NCBI GenBank assembly: GCA_012838665.1
Contig: DUOX01000040.1
Coordinates: forward strand, 1 to 64,000
Direction of reading: 5' to 3'
DNA from: Clostridiales bacterium
GTDB lineage: Bacteria > Bacillota > Clostridia > Oscillospirales > Oscillospiraceae
Length of the DNA stretch: 64,000 nucleotides
A program made the position numbers and the translations under genes. This document shows positions 42,034 through 50,313 of this stretch, in pieces (within the stretch, counting starts at the first letter, position 1; every line of letters begins with the position of its first letter). The notes beneath the pieces were generated by a model. It ran no database searches. It saw only the letters and a list, made by a program, of their open reading frames with translations, and had not been told where the DNA came from.

Positions 42034-42062
42034 GTATAAAGTGGACGGGCCTAAAATATAAT
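42034..42062 (+). promoter_or_regulatory. Candidate sigma-E promoter of the spoIIIA operon
   Basis: GTATAAA (42034-42040), a 14-nt spacer and AATATAAT (42055-42062) loosely match the sigma-E -35 and -10 patterns. In Bacillus the operon is sigma-E dependent in the mother cell. The match is weak. Confidence 0.35.
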
Positions 42063-42087
42063 GTCCACAAGACGGGAGGTGACGGCT

Positions 42088-42969
42088 ATGGACGGGTTTG
42101 GCCGGGCGCTGGCTCTCTTGCCTTCTGAACTTCGCCGGGCGGCGATGAGCCTTGGCCCGGCAGAGCAGAAAGCCGCCGAGGAGCTGCGCCTGCGTGCGGG
42201 ATACGAACCCACATTTTTAACTCCTGAGGGAGAGAGAAGCTTTTGTCCGGGTATGAAACTCACAGTAAAAGATCTTGAATCCGTGCTGGAGATTGCCACC
42301 GGCGCCTCCGTGCATTCCTCGGCGGACAGCGTGCGTCGAGGCTTTATAACAGTGAAAGGGGGGTGCCGAATCGGACTTTGCGGTACCGCGGTAATGGGGG
42401 AAAGGGGGATTGCCGGCATTAAAGAGCTGTCCTCCGTAGCCATCCGCATACCACGGGAGATGCCCGGCTGTGCAAATGGGATTTATCATGAGCTAATAAG
42501 AGGCGGTTTTTTGTCCACAATCATTATTTCTCCGCCTGGAGCGGGAAAAACCACCCTGCTCCGGGAACTGGTCCGTCTGCTCTCCCTGCAGGGTATCCGC
42601 GTATCCCTGGCGGACGAAAGGGGGGAGGTGGCCGCCGTATGGAAAGGAATGCCCCAGTTTGACGTGGGGCCACATACGGATATTCTGACGGGCGCCCCCA
42701 AGGCGGAGAGTGCAATACTGCTCCTCCGGGCCATGAATCCGCAGATTATCGCTTTGGACGAGATAACCGCTCCGGAGGATGTTCTGGCCTGCGGTAGCGC
42801 CGCCAACTGCGGGGTGAAACTGCTGGCCACCGCCCACTGCGATAGCGTGGCGGATCTCCGCAACAGGGCTTTATACAGGGAGCTGCTGGATGCCGGGGTA
42901 TTTAGCCGGGCGATATTGATAAGGAAGGAAAATGGCAAACGGATATATGAAATTGAGGGATTGACATGA
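42088..42969 (+). CDS. spoIIIAA: Stage III sporulation protein AA (ATPase)
   Basis: A 293-aa cytoplasmic ATPase of the SpoIIIA-SpoIIQ channel that links mother cell and forespore. It resembles type II/IV secretion ATPases. Visible are EELRLRAGYEPTF, the Walker A loop IISPPGAGKTTLLRELVRLLS and DERGEVAAVWKGMPQFDVG. The ATG at 42088 lies behind GGGAGGTGA; an upstream in-frame ATG at 42061 has no such site. It starts an eight-gene operon with overlapping or close junctions. Confidence 0.95.
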   Translation: MDGFGRALALLPSELRRAAMSLGPAEQKAAEELRLRAGYEPTFLTPEGERSFCPGMKLTVKDLESVLEIATGASVHSSADSVRRGFITVKGGCRIGLCGTAVMGERGIAGIKELSSVAIRIPREMPGCANGIYHELIRGGFLSTIIISPPGAGKTTLLRELVRLLSLQGIRVSLADERGEVAAVWKGMPQFDVGPHTDILTGAPKAESAILLLRAMNPQIIALDEITAPEDVLACGSAANCGVKLLATAHCDSVADLRNRALYRELLDAGVFSRAILIRKENGKRIYEIEGLT

Positions 42970-43481
42970 CGAAGTTTATCGGCGCCCTGCTGCTGATAGC
43001 GGCGGGGGCCGGGATGGGCGTTGCTAAAACAAGACAGCTTCATTTCCGGGTGCGGAGCCTGTCGTCAATTCTTGGCTCGTTGGAGATTATGAGAGGCGAA
43101 ATCTGCACTCGCCTTACCCCTTTGCCGGAGCTTTTTTTACAGCTTGCGGCAGAAGCTCCCGGCCCAGCAGACGAATTTTTCTCTGCCCTGAAAACCGGCC
43201 TTACGGGTTTGGGCGAGCGCAGTCTCGGTGAGATATGGTATCAGGCCTTGGAGGACACGCCCTCCCTGGTCCTTAAGCCCGAGGAAGAAAGGGCGCTGTA
43301 TCTTTTTGGCATGTCCCTTGGGCGCTTTGATGTTGCAGAGCAGAAACAGGCCATCGACAGGTGCATGGAGAGCATGGGCAGATTTCTGGAGACGGCCAGA
43401 GGGGAAGCGCAGGCCCGGGGGCGGCTGTATACGGGGCTGGGGCTGGCTCTGGGCATGATGCTGGCCGTGGTGCTCCTTTAA
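42966..43481 (+). CDS. spoIIIAB: Stage III sporulation protein AB
   Basis: A 171-aa membrane protein with one N-terminal and one C-terminal hydrophobic helix, resembling the GspF-like platform protein of secretion systems. RSLSSILGSLEIMRGEICTR and the C-terminal GRLYTGLGLALGMMLAVVLL are typical. It overlaps spoIIIAA by 4 nt. Confidence 0.92.
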   Translation: MTKFIGALLLIAAGAGMGVAKTRQLHFRVRSLSSILGSLEIMRGEICTRLTPLPELFLQLAAEAPGPADEFFSALKTGLTGLGERSLGEIWYQALEDTPSLVLKPEEERALYLFGMSLGRFDVAEQKQAIDRCMESMGRFLETARGEAQARGRLYTGLGLALGMMLAVVLL

Positions 43482-43550
43482 TGGAATCTAGCGGAAACAT
43501 ATTTGAAATAGGTATGTAAGCTGTTTGTGAAAAGGACAAAGGAGATACAT

Positions 43551-43745
43551 ATGAACGTAGATCTTGTGTTTAAAATAGCCGCCGTCGGGATTATCGTGGC
43601 GGTTTTGAATCTTCTTCTGACACATTCCGGACGGGGAGAGCAGGCTCTCATGACCACCATTGCCGGCCTTCTTGTAGTTTTGGTCCTTATTCTCCGGGAA
43701 ATCCATGAACTCTTCAACCTGATTAAGAGCCTGTTTGGATTTTAG
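43551..43745 (+). CDS. spoIIIAC: Stage III sporulation protein AC
   Basis: A 64-aa protein with two membrane helices (VFKIAAVGIIVAVLNLLL and ALMTTIAGLLVVLVLIL). Its size and position fit SpoIIIAC. The ATG at 43551 lies behind AAAGGAG. A longer in-frame ATG at 43527 is poorly placed. Confidence 0.93.
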   Translation: MNVDLVFKIAAVGIIVAVLNLLLTHSGRGEQALMTTIAGLLVVLVLILREIHELFNLIKSLFGF

Positions 43746-43747
43746 CC

Positions 43748-44134
43748 ATGGAGCTTTTGATTAAAGCTGCCGTTATCGGAACTGCGGGGGCGCTTTTGTC
43801 GCTCCTGATTAAAAAGAGCAACCCGGAGATGTCCCTGGTTTTGGCTATGGCCGCAGGGGTGATGGTTATCGGCATGGCGCTGGAGCTGGTAACGGGGATA
43901 ATGGAGGTGATAAATCTGGCCACGGAAACCTCCGGACTGTCTCCCGCCATATTAAAGCCGGTGCTGAAAGGTGTCGGAATAGGTGTTATTACCAGGCTGG
44001 CGGCTGACCTGTGCAAGGACGCCGGTCAAAGCTCAATTGCCTCCTCCGTGGAATTGATGGGGGCGGTTTGCGCTCTATACGTCTCCCTGCCGCTGATAAA
44101 AACCCTGCTGATAATGATAGGTGAATTTTTATGA
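43748..44134 (+). CDS. spoIIIAD: Stage III sporulation protein AD
   Basis: A 128-aa protein with about four membrane helices, including AAVIGTAGALLSLLIKKSNP and a KGVGIGVITRLAADLCKDAG segment typical of SpoIIIAD. It begins 2 nt after spoIIIAC and overlaps spoIIIAE by 4 nt. Confidence 0.93.
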   Translation: MELLIKAAVIGTAGALLSLLIKKSNPEMSLVLAMAAGVMVIGMALELVTGIMEVINLATETSGLSPAILKPVLKGVGIGVITRLAADLCKDAGQSSIASSVELMGAVCALYVSLPLIKTLLIMIGEFL

Positions 44135-45243
44135 AGAAGTCACTCCTGACCATGTCAATATGCCTGCTCATGGGCGTACTTATGGCCACGGCTACCATGG
44201 CCGCAGACGTTGCCGGAGAGCAGAGGGATTCCTTTGGAGTTGACAGGGTTGAGAGCGCCCTGCCCGGGGAGGCGGCGGAGATTTTGGACGGCCTTGGCGT
44301 GGAGGATAGCCTTGACGTGGACTCCGGTCTGCAAAAGCTTCTTTCCTATGCCCGGGAGAAGCTAGGGGGCATAATCCGGAGGGCAGTCAAAAGCGGGGCC
44401 CTCATGGTTACTGTGGTTCTGCTCTGCTCCATGGCAGGCTCGGTATATGACAGCGGGGCCGTTCCCAACTTTGTCCCGTTGGGGGGAGCCCTGGCTATTT
44501 CCGCCATGGCGGCGGGGGACATAAGCTCTTTTATCGGCATGGGCAAGGAAACACTCCAAACCCTATCGGATTTTTCCAAGATGCTACTTCCCAGCCTCTG
44601 CGCCGCCGCCACCGCCAGCGGGGCCATTACCGCTGGAGCCGCCAAATATGCGGCAACGGCCCTGTTTATGGACATACTCATGACCGCCGCCACCAATATT
44701 GTACTGCCGGTAATTTATTGCTACATAGCCACAGTGATAGCCAACGCCGCCGTAGGAGGAAATTCTCTGGCGGGGGCCGCAAACCTGATGAAATGGCTGT
44801 GCACTTCACTGATGACAGTTTTGGTGATTGCCTTTACAGCCTATCTGAGCCTTACGGAAATCATTTCCGGAAGCACCGATGTGGTGTCCACAAGGATTGC
44901 CAAGACAACCCTGTCCACCACCCTCCCGGTAGTGGGGAGCATTATTTCCGATGCGGCAAGCACCGTTGTGGCGGGGGCTTCCATATTGCGCAATGCCATT
45001 GGCGTATTCGGCCTGCTTGCCGTGGCGGGAGTGTGCCTTACGCCCTTTTTGACCCTGGGGGCGCAATACCTGATATACAAGGCTGCCGCAGGAATGGCGG
45101 GGGCACTGTCCGACAGCCGCCTTTCCGGCCTGATAAGCAGCATAGGCGGCGCTTTTGGAATGGTCCTGTCCCTCACAGGGGTGGGGGCACTCATGCTCTT
45201 CTTTTCCATTATTTCCAGCATAAGGGCGGTGAGTGGTCTGTGA
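44131..45243 (+). CDS. spoIIIAE: Stage III sporulation protein AE
   Basis: A 370-aa polytopic membrane protein with an N-terminal signal-like segment (SLLTMSICLLMGVLMATATM). About seven more helices follow. TRIAKTTLSTTLPVVGSIIS and SDAASTVVAGASILRNAIGV are the hallmark region. It is the largest membrane component of the SpoIIIA channel. Its TGA stop overlaps the spoIIIAF ATG by one base. Confidence 0.94.
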   Translation: MKKSLLTMSICLLMGVLMATATMAADVAGEQRDSFGVDRVESALPGEAAEILDGLGVEDSLDVDSGLQKLLSYAREKLGGIIRRAVKSGALMVTVVLLCSMAGSVYDSGAVPNFVPLGGALAISAMAAGDISSFIGMGKETLQTLSDFSKMLLPSLCAAATASGAITAGAAKYAATALFMDILMTAATNIVLPVIYCYIATVIANAAVGGNSLAGAANLMKWLCTSLMTVLVIAFTAYLSLTEIISGSTDVVSTRIAKTTLSTTLPVVGSIISDAASTVVAGASILRNAIGVFGLLAVAGVCLTPFLTLGAQYLIYKAAAGMAGALSDSRLSGLISSIGGAFGMVLSLTGVGALMLFFSIISSIRAVSGL

Positions 45244-45743
45244 TGGAGCTGATTCGCACGTGGATTCTGGGCCTGACAGGAGCGGCGGTAATCACGGGGC
45301 TGGCATTAAGCCTTACGCCAAAGAGCAGGGTGCGCAGCGTGATGCGCCTGGTTTGCGGGGCGGTAATGATAATTGCTCTTATTAAGCCAGTGCTGGAGTT
45401 TGATTTCGAAACTTATTCCGTGGGACTGGCCCAGTACAGAGCGGATATGGACCGGATAACCGCGGCGGCCAGAGAAACCTCAGACAGGTTGCAGCGAACT
45501 ATCATAGAAGAGGAATGTTCGGCATATATATTGGACAAAGCACGGATTTTAGGACTTGACTGCACCGTGGCGGCGGTAACGGTAAAGTGGGGTGATGAGG
45601 GGTATTGGTATCCGTATGAAGCTCATCTCCAGATAAAAGGCCCGGACCAGCAGAAGAACAATCTGGCCGGGCTGATTGAGGCGGAATTAGGCATACCACG
45701 AGGAAGGCAGTATTGGAGCAATGATGAAAACCAAGGAAATTAA
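45243..45743 (+). CDS. spoIIIAF: Stage III sporulation protein AF
   Basis: A 166-aa protein with two N-terminal membrane helices (about residues 5-55), then a soluble domain with EEECSAYILDKARILGLD. It starts at the ATG at 45243 overlapping the spoIIIAE stop, and overlaps the next gene by 20 nt. Confidence 0.92.
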   Translation: MELIRTWILGLTGAAVITGLALSLTPKSRVRSVMRLVCGAVMIIALIKPVLEFDFETYSVGLAQYRADMDRITAAARETSDRLQRTIIEEECSAYILDKARILGLDCTVAAVTVKWGDEGYWYPYEAHLQIKGPDQQKNNLAGLIEAELGIPRGRQYWSNDENQGN

Positions 45744-46218
45744 GAATATAAAAGAGACAGCAGGCAAGCTGCTCAAAAACAAGTATATGTTATTGGTGCT
45801 TCTGCTGGGCCTGGTATTAATACTATTGCCCACCGGCAGCAGCAATAAGAAGGAACCCACCCAGGATGTACGGGACCTCGAAGTCCCTGCGTTTTCCTTA
45901 GCTGAAGAGGAGAACCGGCTGAAGGAGGCCCTGGCGCAAATTCGGGGCGTAGGGAAGGTGAAAGTGCTGTTGTCCCTTAAGTCCACCGCCACCCGGGAGC
46001 TGGCCGAATCCGAGAACAAGGCGATTATAGTATCCAAAGGCTCAGGAAACCAGTCGGCAGTCGAGCTTCGGTACGAATACCCGGAATATCTGGGCGCGGT
46101 AATTATCTGTCAGGGAGCCGGTTCCGCCCGGGTGCGGTTGGACGTGACGGAAGCAGTGTCGGCCTTTACCGGCCTGAGCAGCGATCAAATTACAGTAATT
46201 GAAATGAATAATAACTAG
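45724..46218 (+). CDS. spoIIIAG: Stage III sporulation protein AG
   Basis: A 164-aa protein with one membrane helix (about residues 17-37) and an extracellular ring-building domain, ending RVRLDVTEAVSAFTGLSSDQ. In Bacillus SpoIIIAG forms a large ring in the intermembrane space. I use the second of two consecutive ATGs, 5 nt after GGAG. Confidence 0.92.
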   Translation: MKTKEIKNIKETAGKLLKNKYMLLVLLLGLVLILLPTGSSNKKEPTQDVRDLEVPAFSLAEEENRLKEALAQIRGVGKVKVLLSLKSTATRELAESENKAIIVSKGSGNQSAVELRYEYPEYLGAVIICQGAGSARVRLDVTEAVSAFTGLSSDQITVIEMNNN

Positions 46219-46230
46219 GAGGTAGGGGCT

Positions 46231-46812
46231 TTGAGAAATAATGTTAAGCGGAACATAGTGATTATAACGGTGCTGCTGTTTGTATGTGTGGCAGTCTATC
46301 TGAACTGGTCGTACAACAACAAATGGGGCACGGCGGACAGCGACTTGGTAAATGCGGAAGATATGGCAATGTCGGGAGCCGAGGATGAGTATATGTCTGC
46401 TCTGGAGGGTGAGGAAGAGGGAACGGCCACCATCGAAACAGACCCCGTTTCCGACTATTTTGCCGAAGCGCGACTGACCAGACAGCAGTCCAGAGATGAA
46501 GCTCTGAAGCTGTTGGAAATCGCCGCCGGAAACGAGAACGCCTCACAGGAGGTCATTGACAGCGCCATGGATGAGATTGCCGTCATGGCAACCTGGTCAA
46601 TGCAGGAGAGCCAGGTTGAAAACCTGCTTTTAGCAAAGGGGTTCGCTGATTGCGTAGCCTTCATCAACGATGACCGGATTACCATTGCCGTACCGGCGCC
46701 CATGGAAGGCCTCAGCGAGGTGGAAGTTGCCCGTATAACCGACACCGTCACCAGCGAGACGGATTTTACCCTTGCGCAGATAAATATAATAGAAGTTAAG
46801 AACGAAGAATAA
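46231..46812 (+). CDS. spoIIIAH: Stage III sporulation protein AH
   Basis: A 193-aa protein with one N-terminal membrane helix (VIITVLLFVCVAVYLNWSY) and a C-terminal ring-building domain related to YscJ/FliF. It has DYFAEARLTRQQSRDEALK, typical for SpoIIIAH, which pairs with SpoIIQ across the septum. Start is a TTG at 46231, 8 nt after AGGAGG. It is the last gene of the operon. Confidence 0.93.
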   Translation: MRNNVKRNIVIITVLLFVCVAVYLNWSYNNKWGTADSDLVNAEDMAMSGAEDEYMSALEGEEEGTATIETDPVSDYFAEARLTRQQSRDEALKLLEIAAGNENASQEVIDSAMDEIAVMATWSMQESQVENLLLAKGFADCVAFINDDRITIAVPAPMEGLSEVEVARITDTVTSETDFTLAQINIIEVKNEE

Positions 46813-46874
46813 GATGCTTTATTTTTCCTTCCTTTTGTGGTAAAATAATAAAGACACAAAAGGAGGGCGAAAAT

Positions 46875-47237
46875 ATGGCCGATAACTACATCACTATCCA
46901 GGATGAAAAGGGCAGTATCAATATCTCCGATGAAGTAATTTCCGTTATGGTGGCCGCTGCCGTTTCAGAGGTGGAGGGCGTTGCCGGACTTGCCAATACC
47001 GTTGGTACGGAGCTGGCGGAATTGCTGGGCAAGAAGAGTATTGCCAAAGGCATTAAGGTCCAGTTTGAGGAAGACCGGATTACTGTCGACGTGTTGGTAA
47101 TGGTCCGGTTCGGCTGCAGCATAACCAACGTGGCTGAAAAAGTACAGGAGGCGGTCTACGCCGCTGTGGAATCCATGACGGGTTTTGCTGCCACAGTTAA
47201 TGTCCACATTTCCGGCGTGGCTTTTAATAAGCAATAA
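46875..47237 (+). CDS. Asp23/Gls24 family envelope stress response protein (YqhY-like)
   Basis: A 120-aa protein of the Asp23/Gls24 family with ISDEVISVMVAAAVSEVEGV and VRFGCSITNVAEKVQEAVYAAVESM. In Bacillus the YqhY gene sits in the same place, before nusB, and affects fatty-acid synthesis. A hexanucleotide AGGAGG-like site lies just upstream. It may start the nusB operon. Confidence 0.92.
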   Translation: MADNYITIQDEKGSINISDEVISVMVAAAVSEVEGVAGLANTVGTELAELLGKKSIAKGIKVQFEEDRITVDVLVMVRFGCSITNVAEKVQEAVYAAVESMTGFAATVNVHISGVAFNKQ

Positions 47238-47299
47238 CAATATCTTTGCGGCGGGGCGTAGGGTGACCTATGCCCTCGCCTGCGTACGGAGGAAAAACC

Positions 47300-47797
47300 A
47301 TGACCAGAACAGCCGCCAGGGAAATTGCCGTCAGGCTGTGCTTTGCCCTGGCCATCACAAAGGCCGATCCCCGGGAAGCTGTGGAGTATTTCTTCGAAAG
47401 AGAGTATTTTGACGGATTGGCCAAGGAGGACAAGCTCTTTTCCGAATTCCCCGACGAGAAACAGATGAGCTACATCAGGCGCATCATCGAAGGGGTGACC
47501 CGGCACAGGGAGGAGCTTGACAACTATATTCAAAAATACTCAAAAGGGTGGAAGCTGGGGCGCATCTCAAAGATTGCCGCAGCGATTTTACGCTGTGCCA
47601 TGTACGAGATACTCTATATGGAGGACGTCCCCAGCGCCGCTGCCATCAATGAGGCTGTGGAACTGGCCAAAGCTTACGAGGAGCAGGAAACGGTATCCTT
47701 TATAAACGGAGTTTTGGGGGGCTTTGTCCGGGGCGAGCTTGAAGGCCGCAAAGAGTTTCAGTCCGGCGGGGAAAGCCCTTTCACAGAGGATATTTAG
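47300..47797 (+). CDS. nusB: Transcription antitermination factor NusB
   Basis: A 165-aa helical RNA-binding protein that with NusE recognises boxA in rRNA leaders. It has TRTAAREIAVRLCFALAIT at the start, and YSKGWKLGRISKIAAAILRC, YEILYMEDVPSAAAINEAVE and FINGVLGGFVRG as the family core. The ATG at 47300 lies behind CGGAGG. Confidence 0.94.
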   Translation: MTRTAAREIAVRLCFALAITKADPREAVEYFFEREYFDGLAKEDKLFSEFPDEKQMSYIRRIIEGVTRHREELDNYIQKYSKGWKLGRISKIAAAILRCAMYEILYMEDVPSAAAINEAVELAKAYEEQETVSFINGVLGGFVRGELEGRKEFQSGGESPFTEDI

Positions 47798-47817
47798 CGA
47801 TAAATCCGGAGGCATTA

Positions 47818-49017
47818 ATGGAACAACAAATATTTACGGTAACAGAGCTGAATGACCGGATAAAGGGCCTTTTTGAGCTGGACCCGGTACTGGCCGGGGT
47901 CTGCGTACGGGGCGAGTTGTCAAATTATAAGATTTACCCGTCGGGGCATCACTACTTTACGCTGAAGGACGCAAACAGCTCCGTGCGTTGCGTCATGTTT
48001 AGGGGCAACGCCTCAAAGCTCCGGTTCCGGCCGGAAAACGGCATGGGGGTTTTAGCCTATGGCCGCGTGGACGTCTACAGCCGGGACGGCGCGTACCAGC
48101 TCTACTGCGGCAACCTGACGCCGGAGGGCATGGGGGACCTCTATGTGGCCTATGAGCAGCTTAAAGCAAAGCTGCATGCCGAGGGCCTGTTTGATAAGGC
48201 GCTGAAAAAATCCCTGCCGAGATATCCTGACCGCATCGCCGTTATTACCTCCGGGGCAGGAGCGGCCGTACGGGATATTATTCGGGTTCTGGGAGTTCGC
48301 TGGCCCATGTCCAAGGTCATTATCCTGCCGGTGCGCGTCCAGGGGGCCGAGGCTCCGCCGGAAATCGTAGGGGCCCTGAAATACGCAAATAAACATAAAG
48401 TAGCGGATCTCATCATTACCGGACGGGGCGGCGGGAGCATAGAGGACCTCTGGGCCTTTAACGATGAAAGGGTGGCCAGGGCCATAGCCGCCTCCCAAAT
48501 ACCCGTTATCTCCGCAGTGGGGCATGAGCCTGACGTGACAATTTCCGATTATGTGGCGGACCTGCGGGCTGCCACCCCCTCAAACGCCGCGGAATTGGCG
48601 GTTCCGGACCAAAGTGAAATGCGCGAGAATATTCTTGCCGCGGAAATAAGGCTCAACCAGGCCATGCGCAAGAAGCTCATGGAGCTTAAAAACCACCTGG
48701 AGCAGATAAAAAACACGCGGGTCATGCAGACCCCTACGGGATATATAGACCAGAAGCGCATGGAACTGGATTTTATTCGCAACCGTCTTGTGTCCGCCTC
48801 GGAGCGGATAGTATCCGGACACCGGCATGAATTTGTCCGGTTGGCGGCTTCTTTGGACGCCCTGAGCCCTCTTAAGGTGTTGTCAAGGGGCTATTCCATA
48901 GCCACGGACGAGGAGAACAATATTATACGCGATTCAGCTCAGGTGAAGGTAGGCGGCAGGCTCAACCTGAGTCTCCATAAGGGCAGGCTGAAATGCCTGG
49001 TTGAAGAAAAAACATAA
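47818..49017 (+). CDS. xseA: Exodeoxyribonuclease VII large subunit
   Basis: A 399-aa nuclease subunit. An N-terminal OB fold (FTVTELNDRIKGLFELDPVL, about residues 5-100) binds DNA. The catalytic domain has VITSGAGAAVRDIIRVLGVR, ADLIITGRGGGSIEDLWAFN and SAVGHEPDVTISDYVADLRA. It degrades single-stranded DNA together with XseB, which is encoded 35 nt later. Confidence 0.96.
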   Translation: MEQQIFTVTELNDRIKGLFELDPVLAGVCVRGELSNYKIYPSGHHYFTLKDANSSVRCVMFRGNASKLRFRPENGMGVLAYGRVDVYSRDGAYQLYCGNLTPEGMGDLYVAYEQLKAKLHAEGLFDKALKKSLPRYPDRIAVITSGAGAAVRDIIRVLGVRWPMSKVIILPVRVQGAEAPPEIVGALKYANKHKVADLIITGRGGGSIEDLWAFNDERVARAIAASQIPVISAVGHEPDVTISDYVADLRAATPSNAAELAVPDQSEMRENILAAEIRLNQAMRKKLMELKNHLEQIKNTRVMQTPTGYIDQKRMELDFIRNRLVSASERIVSGHRHEFVRLAASLDALSPLKVLSRGYSIATDEENNIIRDSAQVKVGGRLNLSLHKGRLKCLVEEKT

Positions 49018-49052
49018 CTTGCCGTCTTTCCAAAATAACAGGAGGAAACTAA

Positions 49053-49286
49053 ATGAGCGATAAAACGTTATCCTTTGAAGAGGCCCTTGCCCGGCTGGAC
49101 AGCATTGTCAGGCAGCTGGAAAAAGGCGACGCCCCTTTGGATCAGGCTCTTGCGCTTTTTGAAGAAGGCACCAGCCTCATAGGCAGTTGCACTAAAATGC
49201 TGGACGAGGCGGAACAAAAGGTAGTCCGTCTGAAAAAAGGCTCGGACGGGGAACCGGTTGAGCTGCCCTTCGATTCCGAGGACTGA
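49053..49286 (+). CDS. xseB: Exodeoxyribonuclease VII small subunit
   Basis: A 77-aa protein with SFEEALARLDSIVRQLEKGD and LFEEGTSLIGSCTKMLDEAE, the classic XseB pattern. It starts behind AGGAGG and is followed after one base by the polyprenyl synthase gene. Confidence 0.95.
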   Translation: MSDKTLSFEEALARLDSIVRQLEKGDAPLDQALALFEEGTSLIGSCTKMLDEAEQKVVRLKKGSDGEPVELPFDSED

Positions 49287-49287
49287 T

Positions 49288-50166
49288 ATGATGGATTTCA
49301 GCCGGGAATACCGCCGCTGCCAACGGCTGGTGGAGGACGGTTTAAAAGAATACTTTATTGGGAATGCTCCCTACGGGGAATTGTTGGAGGCCATGCGCTA
49401 CAGCCTACTGGCAGGAGGCAAGCGGATACGGCCCGTTTTGCTTCTGCAGTTCTGCCGGGCGGCCGGGGGAGATATGGGGTTTGCCCTGCCCCTGGCCTGC
49501 GCTGTGGAAATGCTGCACACCTATTCCCTTATACATGACGACCTGCCGTGCATGGACAACGACTGCCTGCGCAGGGGCAAACCTACAAACCACATCATAT
49601 ACGGGGAGTGCACCGCCACCCTTGCCGGGGACGCTCTGCAGGCGGCGGCTTTCCGGACTCTGCTGGCGGCAGAACTGCCGCCGGAAACTGTGGTGGCGGC
49701 GGGGAAAACCCTTGCCGAAGCGGCGGGGGAAGACGGCATATGCGCCGGCCAGTACCTGGACATGAAAGGCCAGGGCATGGATTTGAGCCTGGAGCAGGCA
49801 ACACTCCTCCACGATTTGAAGACCGCGGCGCTTTTACGGGCGGCGGCGCTGATGGGAGTGGAGGCGGCGGGGGGAACACAGGAGCAGAAAACTGCCGCCG
49901 GGGATTATGCCACAGCCATAGGCTTGGCCTTCCAGATACGGGATGATATTCTCGACTGCACCTCCACTACGGAGGTACTGGGCAAGCCCGCAGGCTCCGA
50001 TAAGGCAAACTGCAAGACCACCTTCGTTGACCTGCTGGGAGTGGAAGGCTGCGAGGCGCTGATTCGACAAAAAACCGAAGAAGCCAAGGCAGCTATTAGA
50101 GGAAAGTTTTCAGATACGGACTTCCTTGAACAGCTGGCCGATTACCTGGCGGAAAGAAAAAGTTAG
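49288..50166 (+). CDS. ispA: Polyprenyl synthetase (farnesyl/geranylgeranyl diphosphate synthase)
   Basis: A 292-aa trans-isoprenyl diphosphate synthase. The first aspartate-rich motif is in SLIHDDLPCMDND, and the second is in FQIRDDILDCTS. GGKRIRPVLLL and the basic site in CLRRGKPTNHIIYGE are as expected. It condenses IPP with allylic diphosphates. It lies between xseB and dxs as in many Firmicutes. The ATG at 49288 follows GAGG with 6-nt spacing. Confidence 0.94.
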   Translation: MMDFSREYRRCQRLVEDGLKEYFIGNAPYGELLEAMRYSLLAGGKRIRPVLLLQFCRAAGGDMGFALPLACAVEMLHTYSLIHDDLPCMDNDCLRRGKPTNHIIYGECTATLAGDALQAAAFRTLLAAELPPETVVAAGKTLAEAAGEDGICAGQYLDMKGQGMDLSLEQATLLHDLKTAALLRAAALMGVEAAGGTQEQKTAAGDYATAIGLAFQIRDDILDCTSTTEVLGKPAGSDKANCKTTFVDLLGVEGCEALIRQKTEEAKAAIRGKFSDTDFLEQLADYLAERKS

Positions 50167-50241
50167 TAGCTTTTATTCATTTGCCAATGAATATTAATAA
50201 ACCGATTAATGAATATTTTTTTGAGAACCGCCTGCAAACTA

Positions 50242-50270
50242 TTGTCATAACGGGCGGTTTTTGCTAGAAT
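50242..50270 (+). promoter_or_regulatory. Promoter of the dxs-tlyA-nadK-argR-recN block
   Basis: TTGTCA (50242-50247), a 17-nt spacer and TAGAAT (50265-50270). The predicted transcription start is about 50277, close to the dxs start. Confidence 0.7.
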
Positions 50271-50313
50271 AATAGAACTGACAAAAATGCATATTCGTAA
50301 AGAGGTCAAGGTT